This document shows, piece by piece, positions 45,701 to 55,193 of a stretch of DNA of 64,000 nucleotides (the stretch's first letter is position 1; every line of letters starts with the position of its first letter). This DNA is from Mytilus californianus (lineage: Eukaryota > Mollusca > Bivalvia > Mytilida > Mytilidae). Below the pieces are notes generated by a model. It had not been told where the DNA came from and did not search any database. It worked only from the letters and a program-made list of their open reading frames with translations. Where the stretch lies: contig NW_026262690.1 of NCBI RefSeq assembly GCF_021869535.1, forward strand, positions 67,263,995 through 67,327,994, in the 5' to 3' direction. The translations under genes were made by a program, and so were the position numbers.

Positions 45701-48700
45701 GCTTAAGTTCCTGTACTACCATAGACAACTAATATCACCCTGCCGTTCTAGTAAGACCCTCATTGCTTTAATATAGCTTCAAGTGATTGTTCACAACAGA
45801 CAAATGGAATAGATTACCAGGTTATTTGGTAAACAGAAATCTTTCCCATGTTTTTTTTTAATTTTATGTAAAAATTGTGACAAATAGGTATCAAAAAAAT
45901 TGATAAGTTGTAACAATTCTGAACATTGAATCACTACACACACATGAAAAAAACGAAAGGAAAGGTAAAGTGCTTTTATTGGTGTTCTTCATGTCAAAGT
46001 CGCAGTGAGGCCTTCAGCATCGACCAAAGACTCTCAACTTATTGTAAGTTCATGACATCCCCTGGCACAAGTTTGAGCAGAATTCTTGTGGGGGTAATAT
46101 CAACAATTTATGATTTAAACCTCGTAAAAAAGATCTCACAATCTTTCAGTCAAATACAGAAACAATACTTATAGAATAACTAATCGAAGAATTCAATTAG
46201 AGAAAAATATTCAGCCAGTGACCGAAAAACACATTAATTCACGAATGCGCGTAGTGCATGAGTTAATTATCAGTGTTGTTCGGTCACGAGTTGAATATTT
46301 TTCTTTCGATATTTGAATTCTTTGATTAGTTATTCTATAAGTATTGTTTCTGTATTTGACTGAAAGATTGTGAGATCTTTTTTACGAGATTCAAATCATA
46401 AATTGTTGACATTACCCCACAAGAATTCTGCTCAAACTTGTTATTCTTTTTATTACATTGGCAAATGGCTTTTTTTTATGAAATTAAAGTAGAAAATGTA
46501 AGGAACTATATCTTGTTCTACGCATTCACAATTTGTTTTGATCCGACGTTATCGACGTCTTGACAACGCCTATTGTTGTATGACGTCAGAGGAGTGAAAT
46601 AACCACGTTTATTTCACATGTGAAATTATCGGTTTTTATTTCACTGGGAAATCAATGTAATTCATTGCAACCAATGTAATAAAAACATTTAGACAACCAT
46701 ATGTTCCATCACAAAACTTGTTGAGATAATAAATAATCAGGAAACTACTTGTGAATAGGGCAAATGATTTGGATATTCTGCATATTAAAGTTTGTTTTCT
46801 TGAGCCTTGCTATGATTTATTTCTAGCTATATTATTTAGTTATTTAAGTAAGAATAGAAGATGTTTACCAAGTCACACTTCAAAGGGTCATTAAAACTAT
46901 GACAGACTGAAATATTTTTAAGTGTGGACAAGTATTAAATTGAATATGATAATTGGTTGCATATGTATATTTTTTATAAGCCCGTTTACGGGACGTATTA
47001 TGGTATACCATTGACCGTCTGTCCGTCCGTCCGTCTGTCTGTCCGTCGTCAACATGTTGGATATTAACTCAAAAACGCTTTCACCAATATGCATGAAACT
47101 TTATTGAATTGTTTATATCTATTGACGTGAGCTCCCTTTCGTTTTTTTTTATAAATTTCAGATTTACCGTTTCCGAGTTTTGGGGTTTTATTCATTAAAA
47201 AAGGGGGGATTTTCCAGTTTTCCGACAATAACTCAAGAATGCTTTCACCAACTTGCAAGAAATTTTGGTGAATTGTTTATATCTATTGACATGAGCTCCC
47301 TTTCGATTTTTATGAATTTTAGATTTTACGTTTCCGAGTTACAGGGTTTTAATCATAAAAAAAGGGGGATTTTCCATTTTTCTGACAATAACTAAAAAAT
47401 GCTTTCAGCAGTTCTAATGAAACTTTGGTGAATTGTTTATATCTACTGATGTAAGCTCCCTTTAGAATTTTATAAAGTTTAGATTTTACATTTCTGAGTT
47501 ATAGGGTTTTATTCATTAAAAAAGGGGGGATTTTCCAGTTTTTCGACAATAACTCAAAAATGCTTTCATCAGTTCTCATGAAACTTTGGTGAATTATTAA
47601 TAGCTATTGATGTAATCTCCCTATTGATTTTCATAAATTTCAAATATGACATTGAGAAGAAATTGAACTTTATTTGTTTATAGTCTGACAACAGATTTAC
47701 TTAGTATTGCGCAACAGCACAGTGTATTGCACAACAACAAGAAATCTTTAATTGAATATAAATTCAATTCATATAACCAATTTCAAGTTCTTTGACTACA
47801 TTTATTCAGAAACCTTTAATATGTCAAATATTTAATTACAATCCAAATTCAGACCCGTGTATCAAGCTTGAATATTGTGTCCATTTTTGCCCCAACTGTG
47901 TAGGGTTGGACCTCTGCGGGCGTATCCAGCTGCGCTTAGCGAAGCAGTTTATTATTTTTTACTCTTCCAATAAATCTGTCCATTTAATTTTTTACTAATT
48001 CTGTATTAGTGGTTGTATAATAATGAACAAACAAACAATGAAAACAAATAAAAACAACCAGTGAAAATTTTCAATATTTTAACTGGATGCAAAATAACAG
48101 GCAATGAATAGTTTTTTCCCATTTAAATGATACTACGCAGTAAAGTGAAAGTGAAAACTGACGAAGAAGATTTTGTGATCATAAATGATTTTTTTTATAT
48201 TTCAGGTTCCCTGTCTGCCTGGTTTAGAGTAAAATATCCACATTTAGTCAATGGTGCAGTTGCTACCAGTGCTCCAATATCTGCTGTTTTAAATTTTGTT
48301 GGTAAGAACATAGCTTTAGTTTCAAATGAAATGGATTTATGATAAATAAGATTGATTTTTTTTTAAGGAAACAAAAAAAAAATTGTATACTACAAAAATT
48401 CAAGTCTCTTCCATTTTACATGTAAAATCATTGCCATATTCATCTGTAATTTAGGTCCAAGAGTTGAGTGAACAGCTTGAAACAATAAGGAAAAATGCAA
48501 CCTGAGCAAACTTTAATAAAATATATTTGAATACAGGAAATGTATTTTTTGCAATGAAGAATGAACCCTCATTTGATAAAAAAAACAATGTCCATGTTTA
48601 TTATAAGATATTGCCTTATAAATTAAATTTTTTCCGTCTTTGGACAATAGAATAAAAACATCATAATAATATGATGGAAATGAAAATATGAACTAGATAT

Positions 48701-51700
48701 AATAGAACATATTAAATTGCGAGAATTTCAAGAACCACTTACAATCTACTGAAAAAATTATATCTTCCTAAAGAACTACATTTATGCACCAATATGCAAT
48801 AATGGTATACCAAGTTTTCCCCCCACCACCATACCTTAAGGGAGCTACCATTTGATTTTTATGGGGGGCTAGGATGAAATTTGAAAAAAAAGGCAGGACA
48901 GGAGTTTTGAGTAAAAAAAAGGCAGGATGAGCAACTTGGCAAAAAAAAAAGGCAGGATGACAATTTTATGTAAAAAAAGTCAGGATAAACTAATAAAAAA
49001 AAAGGCAGGACCGAATAGAGTGAAAAATAAAAAGGCAGGACAGAGATTACAACTAAAAAAAAATGCAGGACAAAATTTTTCATCCTAGCCCCCCCATAAA
49101 AATCAAATGGTAGCTCCCTATTATGCAGAACTAAAAAATGTTGAAATTATAAAAACAACCATTCCATTCTATCCACCAATGCTTTAGATCACTTTGATTT
49201 AAGTTGCCTTGTATTTTTTGCAGAATATTTAGATGTAGTATCTAAAGCTTTAGACACAACTGGACCAATATGTAAAAAGATGGTTCAAACAGCACACATG
49301 ACAGTTGGCAAACTGCTTCAGACAGACTCAGGAAGAAAGCAACTAAAAAAAATGTTCAAGTTTGTATTTCATTTTATGTGTCAATGTTTTGCTGATGCAG
49401 CCAAAGTATATGAATTTTGCTCATCTTACCTGCCTTAAAAAATAAGTGTGAGCTGTTGTATTGGCAATAGTCAGCCCTTTTTATTGACTTTTTCATACTC
49501 CTTTGAAATGCCTTGAGATGATTGCAAGACTCGAAAAGGGTAATGTAGCTAAGAACCTTCATTAAGAAATTCATTTTGTATGTTTAAAAAACTCGCTTTA
49601 ATGCCAAATGCTGTTCAAGATTCTGATTGAAATGTTTCAAAATATTTTTGACCAAGCCAGCTGTCAGATCTTTTCTAGATATACAGCTATAGGAATATAA
49701 TATGTCGTTTTATATTGATAGCATTACAGTATTCCATTATTGAAAATCACATTTCTTTATTCATTTTTAGCCAAATTTAGCCAGAGAGAATTTTTCAATT
49801 GTACCTCACATTATTTTGGTTAGATAAAATATATTATTTACTTTCTTTACACCTGTGCAACTTCACATGTTTCTTTTGTTCTCAGTTTTCAAGAAAATGT
49901 TTACTATTTTATAGGTTGTGTGATGATATTGATATTGCTAATACCCAGGATGTAGCTAACTTATATTCTAATTTGGCTGGTAACTTTGAAGGTGTTGTAC
50001 AGTACAATAAGGATAACAGGGCTTTTGAGGTTTGTTTCACTTCATATAGATATCAAAGATAAATAGCTGCTTATTCACAACTTTGCATTTTTTCATTTAA
50101 TAATCAGGGGCTGATCCAGGGTTCATGGAAATTGGAACCAGAGTCATAGCCAGGCATTTTTAAAAACAATTTTATGCAAAAAAAGGTTGTTTTTTTTCGA
50201 TCAAAAAAGGGTGGGTATACCCCTCTACATCCGAAACTGAATCTACCACTGATATAGCAAATGGAATAACATGGTTCTACTACATATTGATACTGACAAG
50301 TTAATAAATTGTGTTTCTTCTGTCAATTTCAAAAATGGCAGGGTGAACTTTTTCATCTAACGGTATATGTAATATAGTTTGTCAGTAATCATAGAAATAA
50401 TAAATATAACCCATACATATTCGGAGGCAGTTGAGTGACTAACATTTACTCTTTCCATTTTTTACTCTTAGCAATATATAACAACCTGTTTGTTGTCTGA
50501 ATATATATTGATGTTCACATTATATAGTTTGTTAAATTTACCTCAATGTCAGTTAACATCTCTAAGAACTTTGAATATAAAGGGTTTTTTTTTTTAAACA
50601 GAATTCCAAACTTAATCAATATCAAGTTGAAAGGTGCTGCCACTAATTGTTACTGTAATTTTAGAAAAGAACACTCAAACAACGCTTTTATTTTTTTTTC
50701 TCTTGAAACTTCAAATTGTTCTGTGCAGCTTTAAAAAGGATATAGTTTGTTTATCCACATGTAGAAAAGAGCTATAAACACATTGGATATTCTTTATAAT
50801 ATTAAAGTATAACTCTGTTTACAGGGTGCAGTTGGGACCAATATAACTGTTGATACATTGTGTAACATAATGGAAGATGTTGGCCGTGGGGATCCTATTG
50901 ATAGATATGCAGCTGTTAACTCTTTGATGTTGACTACATATTCAGAAAAATGTATGGATTTTTCTTACAAAAAAATGATAGATGATCTAACCAAAACTGA
51001 CTGGAACAGTAGTGCTGCAGAAGGCGGTAAGAAACAAATATATGTATAACTTCTCATATTTAAAATGTTCATGTTTTTATTCTGTTTTTCCCCATCTTTT
51101 AGTTTTCAATTTACCAATAGAAAGGGTCATATAAGCTTTGCCATTACTTGGCATAAGTTTTTTCATTCAAATTTTCTTATTCTCTGAAACCCCTGCTCAT
51201 AACTTGCTTACAGGGCCTCTTTTAAGAAATGTCTATTTGATCTATTATCCTTTGACCAACCAGTATGGCAATCATAAGTATGGCAATTGAATTTTGGGGT
51301 ACAATGTTTATGAGAGAAAATTTTGTTCAGGACCTTTCTGATCCAACAGTTTTAGAATAGAATTTGCTGTTTTATCAATCCTGAAACTCTCCACTTGAGA
51401 ACAAGTTTTTAAATGGCATATTGATTATATTCTGGTGAGAAAATATACAATTACAGAAAAATGTTTAGATATAACAAATTTTTGATTTGAAGATACTTTA
51501 ACGAAAAACTTCCAAGCTAATTTTAAAATAAAGATGTGGCATGTTGTATAATGAGTATGAGAAGAAAAAAGAAAAATACTATACAATGTTTTATTTTGCC
51601 TGCTTCTTTTAGCCTTTCAATTTTTTGGCTGCAATTAATATTGCAAAGACAATATGTGCTAATTATATATAATGTTAGAGATTGGAAATTTGTGAATGTC

Positions 51701-53504
51701 ATATCTGCTTATATCATTTTAGTTTTTTATTCTCAATTTTAACTCTTTCCAGGACGTCAGTGGATGTATCAGACCTGTACAGAATTTGGATTTTATCAGA
51801 CTTCAGATCTGAAAGATCAACCATTTACAGGTTTTCCTTTGAAGTAAGCCACTTTCATATCAAATTTATACTATAAAAATACAGAATAAATGTTGCAAAA
51901 AAAAAGAAAGTATTTTGAACATGGCTTTGGCGTTTAATGGAAGAGATGTCTAGGAATAAAACTGATGTGTTAGAAATCAAATATGTTTTACAAAGTTAGA
52001 TGTTATCTACTCCAAATAATAGAAAAAAGGGAAAACCTCTTTTCAATGATGAATGTAGCCCAGAATGAACCCAATGTCTCATATTTAACATATGGACTTG
52101 TTTAAAGCAGCAACAAAATACTTTTGATTTCTACTTTCAGTTTCTCTATTCAGCAGTGTATTGATATATTTGGAGCCAAATTTAATGCTGATTTAATACA
52201 GAAAGGAATCAACAGGACAAACACTAATTATGGAGCATATGCCATGAAACCTACAAAAGTTGTCTTCCCTAATGGTTCTATAGATCCATGGCATGCTCTT
52301 AGTTTTACTACAACCAGTGCAGATCAAAATTTCACTACTATTTATATTGACGGTAAGTTATTTTTGCCTACATTTCTTGATAAGGAATCATTCTTTTCTT
52401 CTAAAATATCAAAAGCCATGGTGTATCTATCTACTCAGAACTTGCTAGCCTTACAATTGAAAAAAATATAAATTTAGAGGTTGCCAAAGTATTTGAAATT
52501 TGATCTTACATGATTATTTGCTATTGTGGTAAAGTCATTCCTATAGAATTCCTGTAAAATTACTGAAAATGAATGCATGAAAAAAACTCATAAGCTTTTT
52601 AAAGCATCTATAAAAACTGATATCCTTTTTTATGTCGCCTATATAAGTCATGTTTTTGTCTTTTCAGATGACACCATTGTGTATCTAACAATATAATCTC
52701 TTACTGACTGTCACACCCTTCAATCATATTTGCATAAATTTGAACAGTTGGAGCAAGAATGGTTTATGTCATTTAACCCAGACAAATGTGAAATCGTCCA
52801 CTTTACTAGTAAACAAAACCCATTATTTTTTTTATATACATGTACACTACATGATCATATACTAAAATCAACAGATAAAGCAAAATATCTTGGCATTACC
52901 ATCACAAAATGATCTTAAGTGGAATAAGATGAGGCATAAATAACATTTAAAATAATACAAATCCTTACCATTTATCAAAAGGAATGTAATGAGCAACAGC
53001 ATGAAAACTAAAAGTAAAGGGGCAATTATATATGGTGTATAGAATATTTGTTGGGATCACATGTCTGTCTGACGGGTGATCTGGACCTCAATTTAATGGT
53101 TTCATTGTCATAACTTTTTCACTATTAGGTCACTTTCTTAGAAACTATAAGTAGTAGGTCAATATTTTTGTAAGTTATTTCTTTTTGAAAAGTTTTATCT
53201 AACCTTGCAGTCATTTTTATAGATCATTGTTTATGTTAAGTTTTGTGATGCATGTATTATTAAAGACCTTAATAAGAATCACTTTCAACATGATATTTAC
53301 TCTTTGACAGATAAACCTGTAAAATAATAGTACAGATTATTTTTAATGTTTTTATATTGTTCTCTTTTATTCACAATGATTTGATATTATATAGGTACAG
53401 CCCACTGTGCTAACATGTATCCATCTACCCCTGCGGATCCACCACAACTTACTGAGGCAAGAAAAACAATAGATACTTTGATTGGTCAATGGCTTACTAC
53501 ATGA
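39562..53504 (+). CDS. Serine carboxypeptidase S28 family, PRSS16/TSSP-like, ten exons
   Basis: Complete 500-residue protease. Exons: 39562-39783, 42708-42889, 45267-45403, 48206-48301, 49224-49359, 49915-50029, 50825-51026, 51753-51843, 52141-52352, 53395-53504; all junctions are GT-AG and in phase. Residues 1-24 are a signal peptide ([17 protein letters not shown]). Family motifs: [55 protein letters not shown]. The nucleophile is Ser178 in GGSYPGSLSAW, with Asp442 in NGSIDPWH and His468 in GTAHCANMY. Sequons (NDT, NIT, NFS, NRT, NGS, NFT) point to the secretory route. S28 enzymes cleave after proline or act as exo- or aminopeptidases in lysosomes or outside the cell; vertebrate PRSS16 is a thymic lysosomal member. 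The length is normal (PRSS16 is about 514). Orthology to PRSS16 rather than another S28 paralogue is not proven. Confidence 0.94.
40043..40083. repeat. Perfect 20-bp hairpin with a 1-nt loop
   Basis: TCAAGGATTTGTATAGTGAG (40043-40062), one A, then its exact complement (40064-40083). TGATTTGGT flanks it on both sides in direct orientation. Confidence 0.95.
40330..40921 (+). repeat. R1-related dispersed repeat
   Basis: Shares AAACATGTTTAACCCCGCTG, CGCCTGTCCCAAGTCAGGAG and GTTGTCTCTTTGACACATTC, then CCCATTTCC, with other R1-type copies, but with a different 3' part (GAAGACCTGTTGGTGGCCTT). Confidence 0.7.
40980..41076. repeat. 42-bp inverted repeat
   Basis: AATGAATGGCTATTATTTAT... at the left and ...ATAAATAATAGCCATTCATT at the right, with one extra base in one arm and a 12-13-nt loop. 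Non-coding. Confidence 0.92.
42708..42889 (+). CDS. S28 protease exon 2
   Basis: Acceptor TTTACAG, donor [30 protein letters not shown], then GEG and [11 protein letters not shown]: first strand, oxyanion-region Gly motif and EHRYYG signature. Confidence 0.95.
43062..44030 (+). repeat. Hairpin-headed tandem repeat, family C copy 2
   Basis: Head double stem: TGTCTCGC (43062-43069) with GCGAGACA (43087-43094), and inside it TTGAC with GTCAA. The core is about five units of 160-175 bp with ATGTATTAGTTTGTGATTAG, TGGTATGCAGTTGTATTAGC and TTTCCATGGAGATTATTTGG. It fades at AGGGCAAGACATATCTCTGT near 44025. It lies in S28 intron 2. Confidence 0.8.
44262..44566 (+). repeat. Hairpin-headed repeat, family D copy 1
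   Basis: Head ATGCCCC (44268-44274) pairs with GGGGCAT (44290-44296) around an inner CTA/TAG pair. Then come CGTCTGTCTGTCCC, TCAACTTGAAACTTAGTAC and an end at GGACACATTCTTGTT. A related copy lies at 54650-54906. Confidence 0.75.
44567..45266. other. S28 intron 2 remainder
   Basis: Near 44700-44775 there is a block (GCCAGACGCACGTTTCATCT, then ACAAAAGACTCATCAGTGAC) that looks like a fragment of another dispersed repeat. Nothing else recognised. Confidence 0.45.
45267..45403 (+). CDS. S28 protease exon 3 (nucleophile Ser)
   Basis: Acceptor AATTTCAG, donor [30 protein letters not shown], then LITFGGSYP: carries Ser178. Confidence 0.95.
46067..46441. mobile_element. 375-bp foldback element
   Basis: ACAAGTTTGAGCAGAATTCT at the left end and AGAATTCTGCTCAAACTTGT at the right end. 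The arms match over about 160 bp (GAAACAATACTTATAGAATA against TATTCTATAAGTATTGTTTC). The centre is also partly palindromic (ATGCGCGTAGTGCAT). Non-coding; in S28 intron 3. Confidence 0.9.
46972..47962 (-). repeat. Hairpin-ended tandem-core repeat, family B copy 3 (minus strand)
   Basis: On the minus strand: head GCTTCGCTAAGCGCAGC, then GCAGAGGTCCAACCC. The core is about four units of roughly 150 bp with GGAAAATCCCCC. The tail ends ATACGTCCCGTAAACGGGCT, then TATAAAAA. It lies in S28 intron 3. Confidence 0.83.
48206..48301 (+). CDS. S28 protease exon 4
   Basis: Acceptor TATTTCAG, donor [30 protein letters not shown], then [11 protein letters not shown]: completes the GGSYPGSLSAW nucleophile block. 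Confidence 0.95.
48839..49119 (+). mobile_element. MITE with AGGGAGCTACC ends, intact copy
   Basis: 281 bp. The terminal AGGGAGCTACCATTTGAT and ATCAAATGGTAGCTCCCT are exact inverses and continue through a G-rich block. Inside are five or more A-run/GGCAGGA units. Same family as 7414-8048. In S28 intron 4. Confidence 0.9.
49224..49359 (+). CDS. S28 protease exon 5
   Basis: Acceptor TTTTTGCAG, donor [31 protein letters not shown], part of the helical (SKS-type) insertion of S28 enzymes. Confidence 0.92.
49915..50029 (+). CDS. S28 protease exon 6
   Basis: Acceptor TTTTATAG, donor [32 protein letters not shown], then [11 protein letters not shown]. In phase with exons 5 and 7. Confidence 0.92.
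50030..50824. other. S28 intron 6, nothing recognised
   Basis: AT-rich, no convincing repeat or frame. Confidence 0.5.
50825..51026 (+). CDS. S28 protease exon 7
   Basis: Acceptor GTTTACAG, donor [30 protein letters not shown], then [14 protein letters not shown]. Carries a sequon (NIT). Confidence 0.93.
51027..51752. other. S28 intron 7, nothing recognised
   Basis: AT-rich intron sequence with only chance open frames. Confidence 0.5.
51753..51843 (+). CDS. S28 protease exon 8
   Basis: Acceptor TTTCCAG, donor [29 protein letters not shown], the strongly conserved RxWxxQTCxEFGxYQT motif of the family. Confidence 0.95.
52141..52352 (+). CDS. S28 protease exon 9 (catalytic Asp)
   Basis: Acceptor CTACTTTCAG, donor [23 protein letters not shown] carries Asp442. 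Preceded by the CIDIFGAKF helix. Confidence 0.95.
52655..52920 (+). pseudogene. LINE reverse transcriptase fragment in S28 intron 9
   Basis: FSDDTIVYL (YADD-box region), then [20 protein letters not shown] and [11 protein letters not shown], the standard RT palm-to-thumb order. Short, broken, and in the same orientation as the host gene. Confidence 0.8.
53395..53504 (+). CDS. S28 protease exon 10 (catalytic His, stop)
   Basis: Acceptor [26 protein letters not shown] carries His468. TGA at 53502-53504. Confidence 0.95.
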
Positions 53505-53845
53505 CAACTCAATGACAGCGATGCATAAAATATGATACACATGGTATAACAATATATATAGCAGAGATGAATTTGAGAATTGTATGCAGTTCTCAGCTAG
53601 GATCACAGTTAAGAGATGATAGTCAAAAGAGATCAGGGATTATGTAAAAGATTTTGTATAGTATACATTATATGCATTTTGATAACACTTGCCAATTCTT
53701 ATTTCTACCTGAATGTTTATTCTTACATCTATATTTATATAATTCTCAATTGTTTTTGTTGATTAAAATATTTTCATGTAAACTAACATCACTATTTGTT
53801 TTTTTACAAGCCATAGCCATTAACTAACCTTACATTGAAAATAAA
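53505..53845 (+). other. S28 gene 3' UTR (probable)
   Basis: AT-rich, no frame. ATTAAA near 53763 and AATAAA at 53840-53845 are candidate polyadenylation signals. Confidence 0.55.
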
Positions 53846-54125
53846 CCAGTCACCAAAGTTTCATGAAAACTACTCAAAGCATTTTTGAGTTATTGTCCGA
53901 AAACTGGAAAATCCCCCCTTTTTTATGAATAAAATCTAATAACTCGGAAACGTAAAATCTAAAATTTATGAAAATCAAAAGGGAGCTTATGTCAATAGAT
54001 ATAAACAATTCACCAAAGTTTCATGAAAATTGATTGAAGCGTTTTTGAGTAATTGTCGACATGTTGACGACGGACAGACAATGGTATACATGTACAATAA
54101 TACACCCCTTAAACGGTTTTACAAA
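53846..54125 (+). repeat. Family B repeat fragment (copy 4)
   Basis: CACCAAAGTTTCATGAAAAC, TTGAGTTATTGTCCGAAAAC and GGAAAATCCCCCC, then GACGACGGACAGAC and a decayed tail. One to two core units. Confidence 0.75.
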
Positions 54126-54649
54126 TGGACATGGTAAGGATGTACATGAGACAACAATGTCATGAGGGAATTTTTTAATGTTGATTGCTTAACATCCAGT
54201 GTTAAATATTTAGTTAATGTTAGGACCAAAAAAAATTAACAATAAATACAATAGGTAGGTCCTATAATAGTGGCCTTACCGAGATGATGGTCTGGAAATT
54301 TGGACTGCCACTGGAAAATGAGGGTTTATTTGATAGAGACAGAAATTTTGCCTTCCAACAGATTACCTATGGAGCCCCAAAACAGTTGTTGCAAGGGTTT
54401 TTATAGTGCAGAGAGCATGACAGTCTCTCTACACAAGGCATCTGATTTAACGTCCCCATTTTGACAGAAAGTGGTTTGGTATGAATACATCCCACACAGC
54501 CAAATGTACGCCCCACTTTGGCAAGAGTTTTACTGTTGGTTGGAAGAAGACCAAGAATGACCATATTTCTATTCTCCAGTTACCCTTGGGGGTTATGTCA
54601 TGATGGAATTGAAAATATCTAATATATCAAAGGAACACTGCTTTAATGC
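54126..54649. other. Unrecognised stretch
   Basis: Moderately GC-richer sequence around 54240-54600 (GGAGCCCCAAAACAGTTGTT; CACAGCCAAATGTACGCCCC) that looks like part of an old repeat, but I cannot place it. The minus-strand frame at 54564-54367 has no family features. Confidence 0.4.
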
Positions 54650-54906
54650 TATTTATATGCCTCACCTACAATAGTATGAGAAGCATTATGTATTTTGGTC
54701 TGTGTGTCTGTCTGTCCCGTATCAGGTTTAAGTTTTGGTAAAGGTAGTAAAACATGAAGTTGTGGTTACATCAACTTGAAACTTAATACACATGTTCATT
54801 ATGAATTGAACTTTCTAAAATATAATCCAAATATCAGGGTTTTGCTGAATATAGAAATGTGATAGTGCTGGCAAAAGCATAGTGTCCTCTGGACATATGT
54901 TCTTGT
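54650..54906 (+). repeat. Hairpin-headed repeat, family D copy 2 (diverged)
   Basis: ATGCCTCACCTACAATAGTA, then GAAGCAT keeps most of the head stem (one mismatch). It is followed by GTCTGTCTGTCCC, ACATCAACTTGAAACTTA and an end at GGACATATGTTCTTGTT. Confidence 0.72.
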
Positions 54907-55193
54907 TATCAATTATGTATCGTACTTAAACTAAAATTACAACTTTCTCTTGCTAAAGTAATCAGACAACTTTTGCTGTTCTGTGTAGGCCCTCTTTAAT
55001 GCTTATACCCTTAACTGTTTTGCTTCTCAGAATTATAGTCATGAGTATACTTAAAAAATTTCTAGTTTAACAGAAAATTTTATTGCACCATTATCTTTCA
55101 TCTTGATCATGATAGACATTATAACTATGAACTATTCATACACCTTACCTTAAACAAGATTAAGAAACCCCTAGCATCAATTTTCAGCTCTTT
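54907..55193. other. Intergenic, nothing recognised
   Basis: AT-rich, no frame or repeat seen. Confidence 0.45.

Noticed and set aside
48859-49083. Minus-strand frame rich in Phe and Leu
   Set aside because: Translation of the A-run array of a MITE.
54367-54564. Minus-strand 65-residue Cys-containing frame
   Set aside because: No recognised motif or splice context; the sequence looks like part of an old dispersed repeat.
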